Shown here: positions 1 to 11,237 of the stretch, piece after piece | Layout: every line of letters starts with the position of its first letter | How positions within the stretch are numbered: position 1 is the first letter of the stretch | Notes under the pieces: model-generated | Seen by the model: the letters and a program-made list of their open reading frames with translations, nothing else | The model's database searches: none | What the model was told of the DNA's origin: nothing | Made by a program: the position numbers and the translations under genes | DNA from: Craspedostauros australis | Lineage: Eukaryota > Bacillariophyta > Bacillariophyceae > Mastogloiales > Achnanthaceae | Assembly (NCBI GenBank): GCA_026770025.1 | Contig: JAMXDE010000011.1 | Location: forward strand, 1,116,001-1,180,000 | Length of the DNA: 64,000 bases | Direction: 5' to 3'

Positions 1-2
1 CC

Positions 3-1417
3 TGGTATAAGCGCCACAAATCAGCAGGAATCATCTCGGACAAGGAGCCCATCCCCACCGACTGGGATGAGATGAAGAAATTCGTGTGCAGAGCCAAGCC
101 GACAGCAAAGCAATCAGATGTATACATGCAACTGAAGCTGGGGGGCAGCCAAAACCTGAACGCGCTCACCAGTTGACGAGCAGAAATGGAAGGCGGATAC
201 TCGACAGGAGAGTACACCTACGTCTGAGATCTCAAGGATGCAGAAAACATCACTGATGTTGGCTTCCTCGCCTACTCCGGAAACTTCACAAACACAAAGC
301 AAACGATTGGAGTGATCAACCGGCTACTGCAACAAATCCAACCCAAACTTCAAGTGGGGGGAAGAATCAAGTTCCTGGGTCAGGTTTCAGACGAGACGCG
401 CGAAGAGCACCGCAAGAACCTCGGCACCTGGATCAACACACCATGGGTTGCGCTGCACCTGCACGCCAACACCAGCCACGCCCGAAAGGTATCGAAAGCC
501 CTGGGCAAGGTGTTCAACGCGAAGGACGCTGACAGAGGGGGGTTGAACTACCGATTGTTCCCAACCCAGGCACATCCACCATTGGAGCGGACACAGCAGC
601 GAAACTCAGAAAGATGACACGCAAACACAAGCGCTACGTGCGCCAACTCAAAAGGTTCCGGCTGGACGGCGACGTCTCGCTCGATACTCCAGATGCGGAG
701 ACAAAATCGACCACGCTGCGAGAATTCCTGAACCAGCAGAGGACGCCAGAAGGAAACCCCTATTTCCATGACATCAGCATGACCCACATGGCAGATGGGG
801 ATGAAGACGCCCTGAGCATAGTGGCCTTTGACGATCGGTACAACCAAGCCAAGAACATTCTGAACTCCATCGCAATCAGGTGTAGAACAGAAATCAACAG
901 CTCCACAGACGACTGGTTTGATGATAACATCCTGGAGATGAGTGCGGGGTATGCGAAGGACGCCACAGGACAGGGGTACGAAGACGTCGAATTCGAAGGA
1001 GAACTTGACTACATTGTCGATGAAGACATGGGTTCGGTAGAGATTGAAGGCATGGAAGAAATCGATGACAACTCTCCATCGGGATCCCCGGTAGCAAAAA
1101 AGCCCAGACTCGAGGACGAATCATTCAAGACTTTCAGCTCGGAATGCGGCAAATCGAGGGCATCCACCATCTTCAGTATACAGGAATCCAAAGACGACAG
1201 CGCCGAGATCAAAGAGGACGAGCTGGCGACAGCCATGCGGCAAGCAAGGGAAGCACAGCAAGCAGAAGCCAACAGAAAGAAAGTGGAGGACCAGAGGCAA
1301 GAACTCATCGAAAAAGACAGAATCATCGAGGAGCTGAGAGCCAAACACGCAGAAGTGGAACCCGGGAACTCAGATTCCCCCGGCTTAAGCACGGACGGGG
1401 GCCAACCAACTGATTAA
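3..1417 (+). pseudogene. LINE ORF1 remnant (coiled-coil protein), broken
   Basis: One continuous protein reading can be followed from base 3, interrupted by TGA at 174-176 and 225-227. It then reads on from about 312 through a basic region. Near base 580 the coherent reading moves to another frame (…RLFPTQAHP to GADTAAKLRKMTRKHK) and continues to a TAA at 1415. The second half has an acidic stretch and a C-terminal heptad-like coiled coil (QAREAQQAEANRKK, then KDRIIEELRAKH), as is common in LINE ORF1 nucleic-acid chaperones. Near 1395-1417 the frame that leads into the endonuclease opens, so the two ORFs were fused or overlapping. Both TGA codons are one C-to-T change from CGA. I see no canonical RRM or CCHC knuckle in this part. 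Confidence 0.75.
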
Positions 1418-2384
1418 CGCAAGGCTGGAGGAAGGGGAAGCATCAACACCCACCTCCGCAAGCCAAACGGATGCTCTCGGGGAGGAAGTGCGTCGGAATG
1501 AGCACAACCTCCAAGTCTCTTACTGGGGAGACAACCCACGCGACAAAGGAGGCCATACTATACGCATCGGCGCCCTCAACGTGGGCTGTCTACCGGAAGA
1601 GACAGGACACTGGAAAAACAGAGACACGTGGGAATGGACAAAGAAGCTAAAACTCGACGTGGCAATGTTTTCCGAAATCGGGCTGAACTGGTCCAAATTA
1701 GCAAAACGCCACTCATGGCACTCGCGGATCAAAGGCCAATACAGCTCATGGCGCCAAACGATGGCGTACAACAAACAAGAGAAGATGGGACCCGTACGAC
1801 AATGGGGAGGCACGGGATGCCTGATCACCAACGAAACAGCTGGGCGACACAAGGGATCAGCAGAAGATCCAAGGCAGCTAGGACGATGGTCAAGTACGGT
1901 GCTCCGTGGCAAAGACGACGCTTTTGTGAGAATTGTAAGCGTGTACGTCCCAACCACATCAGGGAAAGGACCTCGCACCGTTGCAAACCAGCAATCAGCC
2001 TGGTTGGAACTGCAGGGAATTACCGCCCCACCGATAGCCACCCTCATCGACGATCTGGAAGCAGAAATACAGCAATGGCACACACAAGGCGAAACAATCA
2101 TACTGGGCGGGGACATCAACATGCAGGTTGCACACTCACAAATGGCGACGATGCTTGAACGACAAGGCATGAAGGAAGCCATACTCAGTAAGCATCCCCA
2201 ACAAACACCGGTGGCAACGCAAGTGCGCGCAGAAACAGCAAGAGTGATAGACGGCATATGGGTCTCGGAATCCGTGGGGGTACAGAGGGCAGGATACAGC
2301 GACTACGGAAGCTGGGACCACTGTACAGCATGGATCGAGATCTCCAGTGAAGCCATCTTCGGCGTGCGAAGCCGACCGACCTAG
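1389..2384 (+). pseudogene. LINE ORF2 N-terminal part: AP-type endonuclease domain
   Basis: The frame opens after a TAA at 1386. It encodes an endonuclease/exonuclease/phosphatase-fold domain from about 1563 (RIGALNVGCL) through LDVAMFSEIG, a central IVSVYVPTTS strand and ILGGDINMQV, to SDYGSWDHCTAW near 2300. These match the order of the family's catalytic motifs: N in strand 1, E in motif II, GD.N in the middle and D-H at the end. In LINEs this domain nicks target DNA to prime reverse transcription. The first possible start in this frame is a GTG at 1488, so the ORF probably began by fusion or readthrough from the upstream frame. It stops at TAG 2382-2384, after which the same frame stays coherent to about 2650, so the stop is probably a decay mutation. 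Confidence 0.85.
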
Positions 2385-5300
2385 AAATTCGAAGGAAGAC
2401 GACTGCAAACGAACAAGCCAGCCACAATGAAAAGATACCAACAAGCGGTCAAGACCGGATATGCCAAAGCGGACCTGCGGCACCGGGCTGCAAACGTACT
2501 GTCTCAGCTCAAGGATGACGGGACTATGACAGAAACACTAATTCAGGAGACAGAAGAAATCGACAATGACAGAAAGGAGATCATGCTCCAGGCAGAACGA
2601 GGATCCAGACGAATATTCGCGGGACGAGTACCATATTCACCGGCCGCCAAAAAAAGCGGCAATGGAGAAGAAGTTCTGGGAAATCGCGTGGAGGCGACGG
2701 CAGGGAAAGAGGGTGAGTGCGAGGTGGTATGAACGGGCCAAGAAGCAAGCCGGAGTACGACAGCCGACGTCGCACCTCACCGCAGACGATATACAGCAGA
2801 AACGGAAGCTGGCCCATGAGAAGTGGAAGCAAGTGAAACGAAGCGCTCTGGCACACAGGAGGACCTTCCTTGAGCAACGCGCTGATGAGATGGCGGAAGC
2901 TGGCAACACATCCGCCAGCACAGCACTTGCCGCGATCATCGTCCGAGAAGAGACAGCAGAAACGTTCCGGTCAATAAAGCGGACACTACAAGGCGGAGCC
3001 AGCAACAGCAGGGTAACCACGGTCATCGCCAAAGACGAGCATGGCGAAGAAAGAACATTCAGTAAGGAACGCGAAGTTATCGCCCAATGCATGAAGGCCA
3101 ACGAACTCAAGTACAGGCAAGCATACGCAACACCACTGCAAAACGAGGAGTTTGAGCAAAGTGTGAAGCACGGAGGCGTTGCAATGGCAACACAACGACA
3201 CGGGCCATCCATGGACCAATACTCCCAAGACCTTCTCGCGCAGCTACAAAACACAAGCCAACCGACGCAGTGGGACGCACGCCGCATGGAGATACCAATA
3301 GAGGAGCATCAACAAGCCTGGGCCAAAGCCCGAGAACGCACCGCGTCAGGCCCCTCTGGCTTGCATTTCGGAATGTGGAAGGCAAACGCAAAAATTGAGG
3401 AAGCAGCAGCAACCGATGCCGCCATGCGCGAGATATCGCTACGATCGGGGTACAACCTGGCTCGATGGCTGCGGTGCTCTGATATCACTTTGCTCAAAGA
3501 GGAAGGCAACTACAGAGTCGAGCACTTCTGTACCATCAGCCTAGTCGAAGGTGATTTCAACATGAATCTGAAGAAGATTGGCAAAGAAATGATGGACCAC
3601 GCCGAAGTGAACGGGTTTCTGCCAGAGGAGCAATACGGCAGCCGGAAGTGCAGAAGTGCGGCCGAAGTCAGCTTGAACAACCGACTGACAGGAGACATCA
3701 TCAGAAGCACGGGACGCACGAGTTTCGTCTGCTCGAACGACGCGAAGAGTTGCTATGACCGTATGGCGCACGTGCCTCTGCAACTGAGCATGAGCAGCAT
3801 CGGAGTACCATCGATCGTCAGCTCAAGTGTGATTGCAGCGGTGGAAACAATGCAACATCATGTGCTCACAGGATACGGCCTGTCTCGCACCACATACCCT
3901 ACGAAGCCGCCCAAACTACAAGGGCTTCTTCAAGGCCTTGGAGTCTCGCCGGCCGGGTGGGTGGCGATGAGTTCACCGCTCATGAAAATTATGGCAGATC
4001 GAGGCTACGGATTCTCATCACAGCACCCAATCACCAGCGAATCAACTCAATTGGTATGCTTCTCATTCGTCGACGATACTGATATAATTCACACCATCCA
4101 AGCCGATGCAACAGACTCAACGGGGTGCATACAGGAAGTGCAACAAGTGGTCGACACGTGGGAAGGAGTGCTCCGAGCAACAGGAGGAGCACTGGAACCG
4201 CGAAAGAGCTACTGGTACCTGTTGGCGTTCAAGTGGAATGGCAAAGAGTGGGAATACAAGAATGAAACCGAGGTACCTGGCAACATCAGCATCAGGCAAC
4301 CAGACAGCGAAGACAGATCAGCGCTACAACGCCTGTCGGTCAACCAAGCGCGCAAAGCGTTAGGAGTGATGGTGCGACATGACGGGGTCCAAGAAGACAA
4401 CGAGCAAATGTACACTCAGAAGGCTCGCAAGTGGGCAGATGCAGTAAGACGGGGAGGGTTGCTCCAAGGGCAAGCCAAGGTGGCGCTACATGCCACTATC
4501 ATGAAGACCCTGGAATACCCGCTGGCCAGTGCTACTTTCACCAAGACGGCTGCTAGCAATATCATGCGTCCAATGCTCCAAGCAGCGCTGCCGGCCATGG
4601 GAGTGCAAAGAAACGTCTCCCGCGCACTAGCGTTCGGACCGCGACGACATCTGGGACTCGGCATTCCGCACATCTACTACACTCAAGCCACACGACACAT
4701 TGAAGAAATCATCAAACATTGGAAGGGCGACACGATCACGGGCAAACTGATGTGTAACGCAATGAGCATCCTAGAACTACAGGCGGGAATGGACCAAGTC
4801 TTCACCAGGCCGCAGGACCAATGGAAAGGAGTCATCAATGAGTCTTGGATGCAATCAGTCTGGGCGGAACTCAACAACCTGGGCCTCACGATGCACTTCG
4901 AGCACTCGGATCTGGCGACCCCAAGGGAAGGCGACACCTTCATCATGGAGCATATACTGCCCCTCGGCCTGCCCCAAGCAACGTTGCAAATGGTCAACCA
5001 TTGCAGGATTGCGAAGCAAGTGCTATGGGTATCGGACATAGCGAACGTGGAAGGAAACGCCATACTGCCAACCTCTGTCTCTCCAGGGCCAGCACCGTTC
5101 CGTCAAAGCCGGATACAATGGCCCCCAGTCGGCGAACCAACCACCAGGCAGTGGAAAGCGTGGGAGCAAGCCATCAGCCGCTGCTTCCCGGCATCCCGAG
5201 GAACGACGCGACCGATCGTCCCACGGCTCGGCCGTTGGCAAGGATACACATCGCAGGTTCCCCAATGTATGAGAGACCCTAGCACAGACAGAGTGACATA

Positions 5301-5712
5301 CCTACAACGCGCAGACGTATACAATAGACGGATCCCCAGACGAGGACGACGAAAGGAGTATGCTGCAACGACAGGAACGACGATGCCAGGCACGGACCCA
5401 GTGGATGGGTACTTCAATGGAAACAACATGGTGATATCCGGAAGTTCGCAGGGCATACGCCCGGAGCCCCGACCACACACCGCAACTCTCCACGAAGTGA
5501 TCCAGCAACTCCCTGAGGGCTCCGCGTGGGCGATTGAGAGGTGGGAAATCTTGGGCGAAGCAAAGGTCTTGGGTGAAGCTCTACGAGCCGGCACAATGGT
5601 GGCCTGCAGCGACGGGTCAGTGGCGAATAACAAAGGAGCCGCAGGCGCAGTCATCACAGGCAGCCATCAAGGCGAAACAACCAAGCTATGGGTGACATGC
5701 CTGACGCCTTGA
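2385..5712 (+). pseudogene. LINE reverse transcriptase region
   Basis: The region after the TAG at 2382 continues in the endonuclease frame to about 2650 (MKRYQQAVKTGYAKADLRHR) and then shifts to the frame that runs to 5712. The RT core is clear: a fingers motif with ASGPSGLHFGMW, motif A with SNDAKSCYD near 3735, motif B with LLQGLGVSPAGW near 3925-3965, and motif C with SFVDDTD at 4063-4083. Both catalytic aspartates of motif C are intact. The thumb and connection region follows, and at 5608-5620 a DGS motif begins an RNase H-like fold. A TGA at 5710 interrupts that fold. It is one C-to-T change from CGA, and the reading continues in the same frame with SHRAELSGLY. Translation of this copy would yield only fragments. 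Confidence 0.9.
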
Positions 5713-7062
5713 AGCAGTGACACAATGCAATCACATCGAGCCGAATTGTCCGGTCTGTACAGCCTCATGGTGGCCATCCAAAGTATCTGCACCTCGCAGA
5801 AAGTGGAGTCCGGTCACGTCACAATTGGTTGCGACAGCACCGGAGCGCTCAAGGCGCTGGACGAGGATTGGCACCTATCACCTCGATCCACAGATGCGGA
5901 CCTCATGAGAGCGACGCGAAGCAAGATGAAGCAGCTCCCGGTGAGGGTTACAGGTCAGCATGTGAAAGGACATCAGGACGACGGAAAACCATGGCAGGAG
6001 CTTGATGACTGGGCGAAAATGAACGTGGAAGCCGACAGGCTAGCCGGTGCTCAACGGAGGACAGCCGGAGAATTCTTACCCTACGACGGCGTCATTGAAG
6101 GCAAGGAAGTACACCTTCGCAGGTGTATGAAGATAACCTCTGTGTGCTACGCGCACATAGCAGAGGAAGGTCTGGCCAACGAAGCCTTCGAAGTGATGCG
6201 ACGGAGGAAGGTGATGAAGAACGCGGCAGGAATCAGCTGGAAAGCAGTCGGCAAAGCCGTTCGAAGCCTGGACCACCCGAAAGCCACTCTAACATTCAAA
6301 TTGGTGACGGGGGGAGCGGCTGTGGGACGCAGAATGAAGCAATGGGGTCACCGGCAATCAAGTCAGTGCCCGAGTTGCGACGCCGAGGAGACATTCTTGC
6401 ACGTGTGGGAGTGCCCGGCTGAACATCGCGCGGCAGCAACGGCCAAACATATCACAGGCATTCGGATCTGGATGATGAAGTACCCAACAAGTCCACAGGT
6501 GGCAAAAGAAATTGTGGCCATGCTGACCAGTCAATTCGCCAGCACAGTGCATCTCCAGCCCTCCAACACTCACGGCAAGCAGAAAGAAGCGATCGAACAA
6601 CAGCGTGCAATTGGCAGCAATTCGCTCGCGCGCGGGCTGATCGGGTCCAAGTGGATAGAGCTACAGGAAGCACATTTGGAGAGTCAAGGATCACGACGAT
6701 CGCCCCTAGTGTGGGGAGCTGAGCTGGTCCGGCGCATTTGGCGCATTGCATGGGAACAATGGCGTCTCCGCAACCACGACATGTTCAACAACGACAAGTC
6801 TGCGGAGCAGGAGATGATGGAAGCTATGAGAGACAGGTCTAGCGACCTGGCCGACATGCTTCAAAACGCCAATCCCACGCATAGACGAACCCAGCAATCT
6901 TATCCCGGGAGAGACGCCGACGCAGCCAGCGTTGCGCTGTGGATGAAGCAGGCCTCACGGCTCCTGCACGTCCCCATCGCCGCAGGCCCTTTGCGCAAAT
7001 GGATGACCGTCAACTCCGGTAGAGGTTTCCGCTTCTACCGCTCGCCCGATCCCGCTGCATGA
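5713..7062 (+). pseudogene. LINE RNase H-like domain and C-terminal zinc knuckle
   Basis: In the same frame as the reverse transcriptase, after a TGA, the protein continues with the remainder of an RNase H-like domain: a conserved glutamate in HRAELSGLY, an aspartate in GCDSTGALKAL near 5830, and VKGHQDD near 5960. About 120 codons later there is a C-x2-C-x7-H-x3-C arrangement (CPSCDAEETFLHVWECP, from about 6367), the zinc knuckle usual near LINE ORF2 C termini. The frame is then open to the TGA at 7060. Together with the DGS before the TGA, the acidic RNase H residues look intact, so the interruption is the main visible defect in this part. Confidence 0.85.
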
Positions 7063-7199
7063 GTACGCAACACGCATCAAACGACAAGCACAACTACCTC
7101 AGAATCCGTACCCCCTCCAGGTTTCACACATGGAGTTGAAAGGAGGCGGAGAAAAGCGTCGCCGACGCAGTCGCACCATAAGACCGACTAATCATTGAG

Positions 7200-7216
7200 T
7201 TATTTATTTATTTATC
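7200..7216 (+). repeat. TTTA-type microsatellite tail of the LINE
   Basis: The tract runs TTATTTATTTATTTATC and lies 138 bases after the last LINE stop codon. Many LINEs end in such a short tandem repeat instead of poly(A). It is my proposed 3' boundary of the element, because the sequence immediately after it changes character and holds no LINE-like coding potential. Confidence 0.55.
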
Positions 7217-8852
7217 TCACTGGGACGCAGGCGTGGAACAGTCCAAGCCCGAGGAAACGTCAGATCTCGACTGTAGAGCAATTTGGATTCCTGTTCAGGC
7301 AGGACAGCATTTGTACAACTTTCATCGTCGTCGCCATCGCCGTGGCAGCTGCGGCACAACTCGTCTTGACATCGCCGCCATTGCCAGAGTCCGACTCAAC
7401 CAAACGAGAATGGTGATGGCAACAAGCACTTGCAGATCATCGCAAACTTTTCGACGTGGTATAATGGATCAATGTTATGTGACGCTCTCGCGGGTTTTTG
7501 AATCATTGGCATCCCACCCTGCTCACCAATTGAATTCGTGGATACAAACACGATACCTCCATCCGTACTGAAGATACATAGAGAAAGATGGAGCGGGGTG
7601 CTCTCCAAACATGTAGCACGGCAGGACGCCATAGCACACACAGAGATGGATGCGACTACGACAACTCTAACACACACACACGCATGGGGCTACATAGTTC
7701 ACGAACAACAAAAGGAGGGAATGGGGCGAAGCTATTGACGCTTCACGTGTTCTTGGCTTTAATTGTCACTTTCGCGGGGTTATCAAATTTGGTCGTGCAT
7801 CGTGGCGGAACAACTGAGCATCCGGAAGCTAAGGAAACACGCACGATAGGATGGGAATACCTCGTGTCTCATGTTCATGTGCGTGCATCACCATTCCAAT
7901 GGAGTATCGGTGTCGGTGTTGGTGAAGCAGCGTCCCATGGGCTGCCAGTGGCGTCATGGCTGCTGAAGGCAACAGCGACAGCGAAACACATCAATCATCG
8001 TCCATGTTTTGTGATGGTTGTTGGATCCCGGGTGCAGCGTGGGTCTTGCATCCGACTTGCGTTTATGTGCATGTCGAGTTTCATGTGCATTCGTATGTAA
8101 CTCAGTTCAATTGCTTTCCGTTGTGATTATTGCGTGATTGTGACCCTCGGCTTGCTTCTGAAAACGTTATTACGGGTATGTGGTCATTAATCAATCGTGC
8201 ACAATTATTCTGGGACGCGCTTGTCGCTCTCCGGATCGAGGTCTTGTTGGCCGAATTGTTCCAGGTTTAAAATTGAGCCCCGCTTGAATTGCGTCTGATT
8301 GAACGGGCAATCGGCGCCAAATTGGTGCTCTGTGTCACACACGATCTCCTCGTTCTCTTTCTCTCTCTCTCTGTGTCTCTGCTATTTTTGGTGTGCTTTC
8401 GTCACAGAACCCCACATGCGCATGGCTTCGACGATTCTTCCTCTTCGTGTTGTGGTCGATCCGCACCAAGCCGCTGAGAGGCAGAAAGAGGGCATCAGAA
8501 TGGCAATCCCTGTGCAGAAGAGACATCAGACAGCAGCAGTCCAGAAGCACCAACAGCAACAGCAACACTCACACCAGGACGAGGATCAGTAACGTTACTT
8601 GCAGCGGCATCACCAAGGAGGTATTGTCATAGCCAAAGACCCAAGCGAAGCAGCAGAAGATCGACCAAACAACAGGAGCATCCTTGCGGCGCTTCGACAA
8701 TCACCATACTACGATCTGTAATCTGAAATCTGCAACCGCATCAGTGATAGTGATAGAGCACTAGTGACAGCGACAGTAACAGCGACGGCGATAGCGACGG
8801 CGACCATACTCTGGCACGGTAAAATCACAAGTCACAAACTGAACCCACCAAG
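7217..8852. other. Interval between LINE and next gene, no confident gene
   Basis: The only coding-looking stretch is about 7301-7416 on the plus strand. It reads DSICTTFIVVAIAVAAAAQL and then a short acidic tail to TGA, preceded by a possible CAG acceptor. It resembles a hydrophobic C-terminal anchor and could be the last exon of a gene interrupted by the LINE. The rest shows no conserved protein. There is a CT-rich run at 8347-8375 and an imperfect GTGATA/GCGACG hexamer repeat at about 8745-8815, which probably lies in the leader of the gene starting at 8853. Confidence 0.5.
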
Positions 8853-9797
8853 ATGATGAGACGAAGACCCACCTCTTGCCACCTGCAAACGCGGCTGCTA
8901 CCTTCACGATGGTGTTTGTCTTCGGTGCTCCTCGTGATACTGCTTGCTTTGGAGCCCCGTTCGTTTCATTCGAAGCGGATCAATACAGACGCCAGACCTG
9001 ATGAGAGACCAGGCAACATGCTCGAGGTGGTCTTGCCTCGAGGAGAGGCCTTGGATGTGGCTGCCGAGAACGAACGTGATCGCGGACATCATCATCGTCA
9101 GCAGCAGAAGCAGAAGCAGCAGCAGACGCATCTGGTCCGAGGCAAACACACACCTGCAGTGCCTTTGTTCATGCAACAGGCAGAGCTCAACACAGAGATA
9201 TCGCACCTGCTGCAACAGTATGAACTGCTGCATCCAGCACAACATGGCCAGCACCAGCACCAACACCAACATGAAGGCAAGCGACAGGTCCAAGGTGAGG
9301 AGGCGAGAGGCAGCAAGGAAGATTCATCGGCAACTGGCACCACAAGACGGTTGAAGTCCTACAAGACCAAAGCACCCAAATCAACCAAGGAGCCCAAGCA
9401 TTCAAGGGAAGGCGCATTATCGAAGGGCATCGAGATCAGCTCCATCAACACCACCCCGAAATCATGGGCATCGAAGGGTACCAAGAGCACGGGGGTGGAC
9501 GAAGCTAAATCCATTAAATCGACAGCAGACAATAGTTGGGCTGGCGGTTCCAAGACCAACAAGAGCAGCACCGGAGGTGATGGCAGCAACGATCTCTTCG
9601 ATCTGTCCAACTGCAATGCTTACAGCAACGTCTGGCTCCGGGATTTGGCCGACACATGTCAATCGTCGTCAGACCTCACAGGGTGCAGATGCGTGCAGAC
9701 CGAGCAGCTCTTCAGCCAGGGCTACCTCAGATGCCCCATGGGTGATGACTTTGATGATCCTCGAAGGCTCTGCCCCGCGAGATGTTCAGTCTGTCAG
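8853..9797 (+). CDS. Secreted or type II membrane protein with C-terminal Cys-rich module, 3' exon(s) unresolved
   Basis: An ATG preceded by an A/C-rich leader starts a 315-codon exon. Residues about 20-35 are strongly hydrophobic (SSVLLVILLALEP) after a basic start, so the protein enters the secretory pathway. The middle is low complexity: His/Gln-rich around 68-85 and 145-150, and Ser/Lys/Thr-rich around 175-240. From about 250 comes a Cys-rich module in which CNAYSNVW, DLADTC, GCRCVQTEQLF, YLRCPMGD and CPARCSVC can be seen, a pattern I recall from diatom secreted proteins but cannot name. The codon CAG at 9795-9797 is followed by a strong donor GTGAGT, so I end the exon here. Reading through would give a stop at 9828-9830. 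A continuation could not be placed; an acceptor at 10527 giving GFKKINDL... is one weak option. Confidence 0.65.
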
Positions 9798-11237
9798 GTG
9801 AGTTGTGATGGGATTTCGATCCGCACTTGAATCCGGGACCGTAATGATGTGATTTGGTGGGCCCACGACATGGAACCATGATCTGTTGGACATCGACGAA
9901 TGCGCACTCTGCATAAGCCGAAACCTCCCTATCGTTGAGCCAACAACTCCCACACATTCACTCACGATTGATCGACTTATGCCTCCATTCTCTCCACTTC
10001 ATGGCCAACTGCAACGTCCACGACACCGCGTCCTCTCACATCTTCCGTATTGGTACCGTCCTCTGCTATTTTCATCCCACAAACCACTCGATTGCAGTTC
10101 TGCTTCCGATTGCAAAACTGCACAGGGGTATGACCAACGAGCGTCCGATAAGCGCGCACCGTACTCAAGAGTAGAGTACTATTATATGAGTCAGTGTTAT
10201 TCTCATGATCCAACATGATGCAGCACACCTCGAGTCAACGTTGTTAACCAACTCTAGTCAGGCTGGGAAGAGCTGAGACGAAACGAGACGACGGAATGTA
10301 CTGGGATGCAAGGAAGTGCAAGGGTGTGACAACGCAATCTAGTATTCGATTGGACAATGCTTGCACCCTTCGATCTATTTGGCTCATGGTTGAGAAAGGA
10401 TTGAGAGAGGGGAAGCAGGTCGCCACTTCATGTCAAGAGGGGCAGTCGAAGTTGCACTTTGGACTCAACCAGTTGCTCTGTGATGCTGTACCTTGTACTG
10501 TATCGTCGGCTGCCGATTGTCTGCAGGGCTTCAAGAAGATCAACGATCTCACAATTGTAACAACACGCTGTGTAAATATTTAGCAAGAGGAATTGTCTTG
10601 GATTGACATTCGACGATGCGCAGAGTACGACTATGCGTGAGACGGATCATGCTGCATTCGAGCGGTACGAGCCACACGATCCTCATCATGCTCAATCAAA
10701 GTTCGTCCACGATCGTGGGCTCCTCACTATCGGATGTGGTGCTGTGGTTGCGTACAGATATGATGTGTGATCTTGGGCCTTTGTGTGTCAGGCATGTTCG
10801 ACCTCCTCTGATCACAAAGGAGATTGGTTGGCCATCGCTGGACTTGGCATTTTCGAAGGTGTATACCTATACTTCATCAAACGTGTTAGACCGTTTGATA
10901 TCTCGAGCAACATTTTAACGGACACAACGGATAGTCCAAACAGACAGACAACATCAAGAATACAAAGGAACAGAACAAACTGACAGACAGTCAATGGATC
11001 GCGTCGTTCCGACTTTGCCCCCTCCTTGAAGAAAGCAACCGGCGATACCATCTTCGTTCACTACCGGTGGCTACTCGACAGCATTCAATACAATGCGCTC
11101 CAACGCAACATGTGTCCTGTATCTGTATGTCTATCCAGTGGATATCTCTATATCATCGTCTATCTATCTGCCTCTCTATCTCTCCGGCATTTCAGTCGTG
11201 AGATGTTTGCATTGCATTGCATCGCATCAATCTGCTT
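9798..11237. other. Interval between two facing genes, unresolved
   Basis: The interval probably holds the intron and last exon of the upstream gene and both 3' UTRs. An inverted repeat GTACTC/GAGTAC with a 7-base loop lies at 10161-10179 and is followed by TACTATTATA at 10177-10186. Simple TCTA-type repetition is visible at 11140-11185. No conserved protein was recognised on either strand. Confidence 0.5.

Larger units (their letters stand above)
1..7216 (+). mobile_element. Decayed non-LTR (LINE) retrotransposon, 5' end outside window
   Basis: The element reads in order: an ORF1-like coding segment, an apurinic-type endonuclease, a reverse transcriptase with FVDDTD, an RNase H-like domain, a CCHC-type zinc knuckle and a short 3' UTR. 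It ends in a TTTA-type microsatellite tail at 7200-7216. This domain order fits the APE-type LINE clades that carry RNase H (I/Tad/R1-like group), but I cannot assign a clade without a tree. The reading frame is broken by TGA at 174, 225 and 5710, by TAG at 2382, and by frame changes near 580, 1400 and 2650, so this copy should be inactive. No long terminal repeats were seen. The 5' end is cut by the window, so full length and any target-site duplication cannot be checked. Confidence 0.93.

Noticed and set aside
174-227. In-frame TGA codons as a sign of a variant genetic code (TGA read as an amino acid).
   Set aside because: Outside the retrotransposon, genes such as FIG4, MATE and PGRL1 keep conserved length without internal TGA, and several use TGA as the real stop. 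The TGAs are confined to the decayed LINE.
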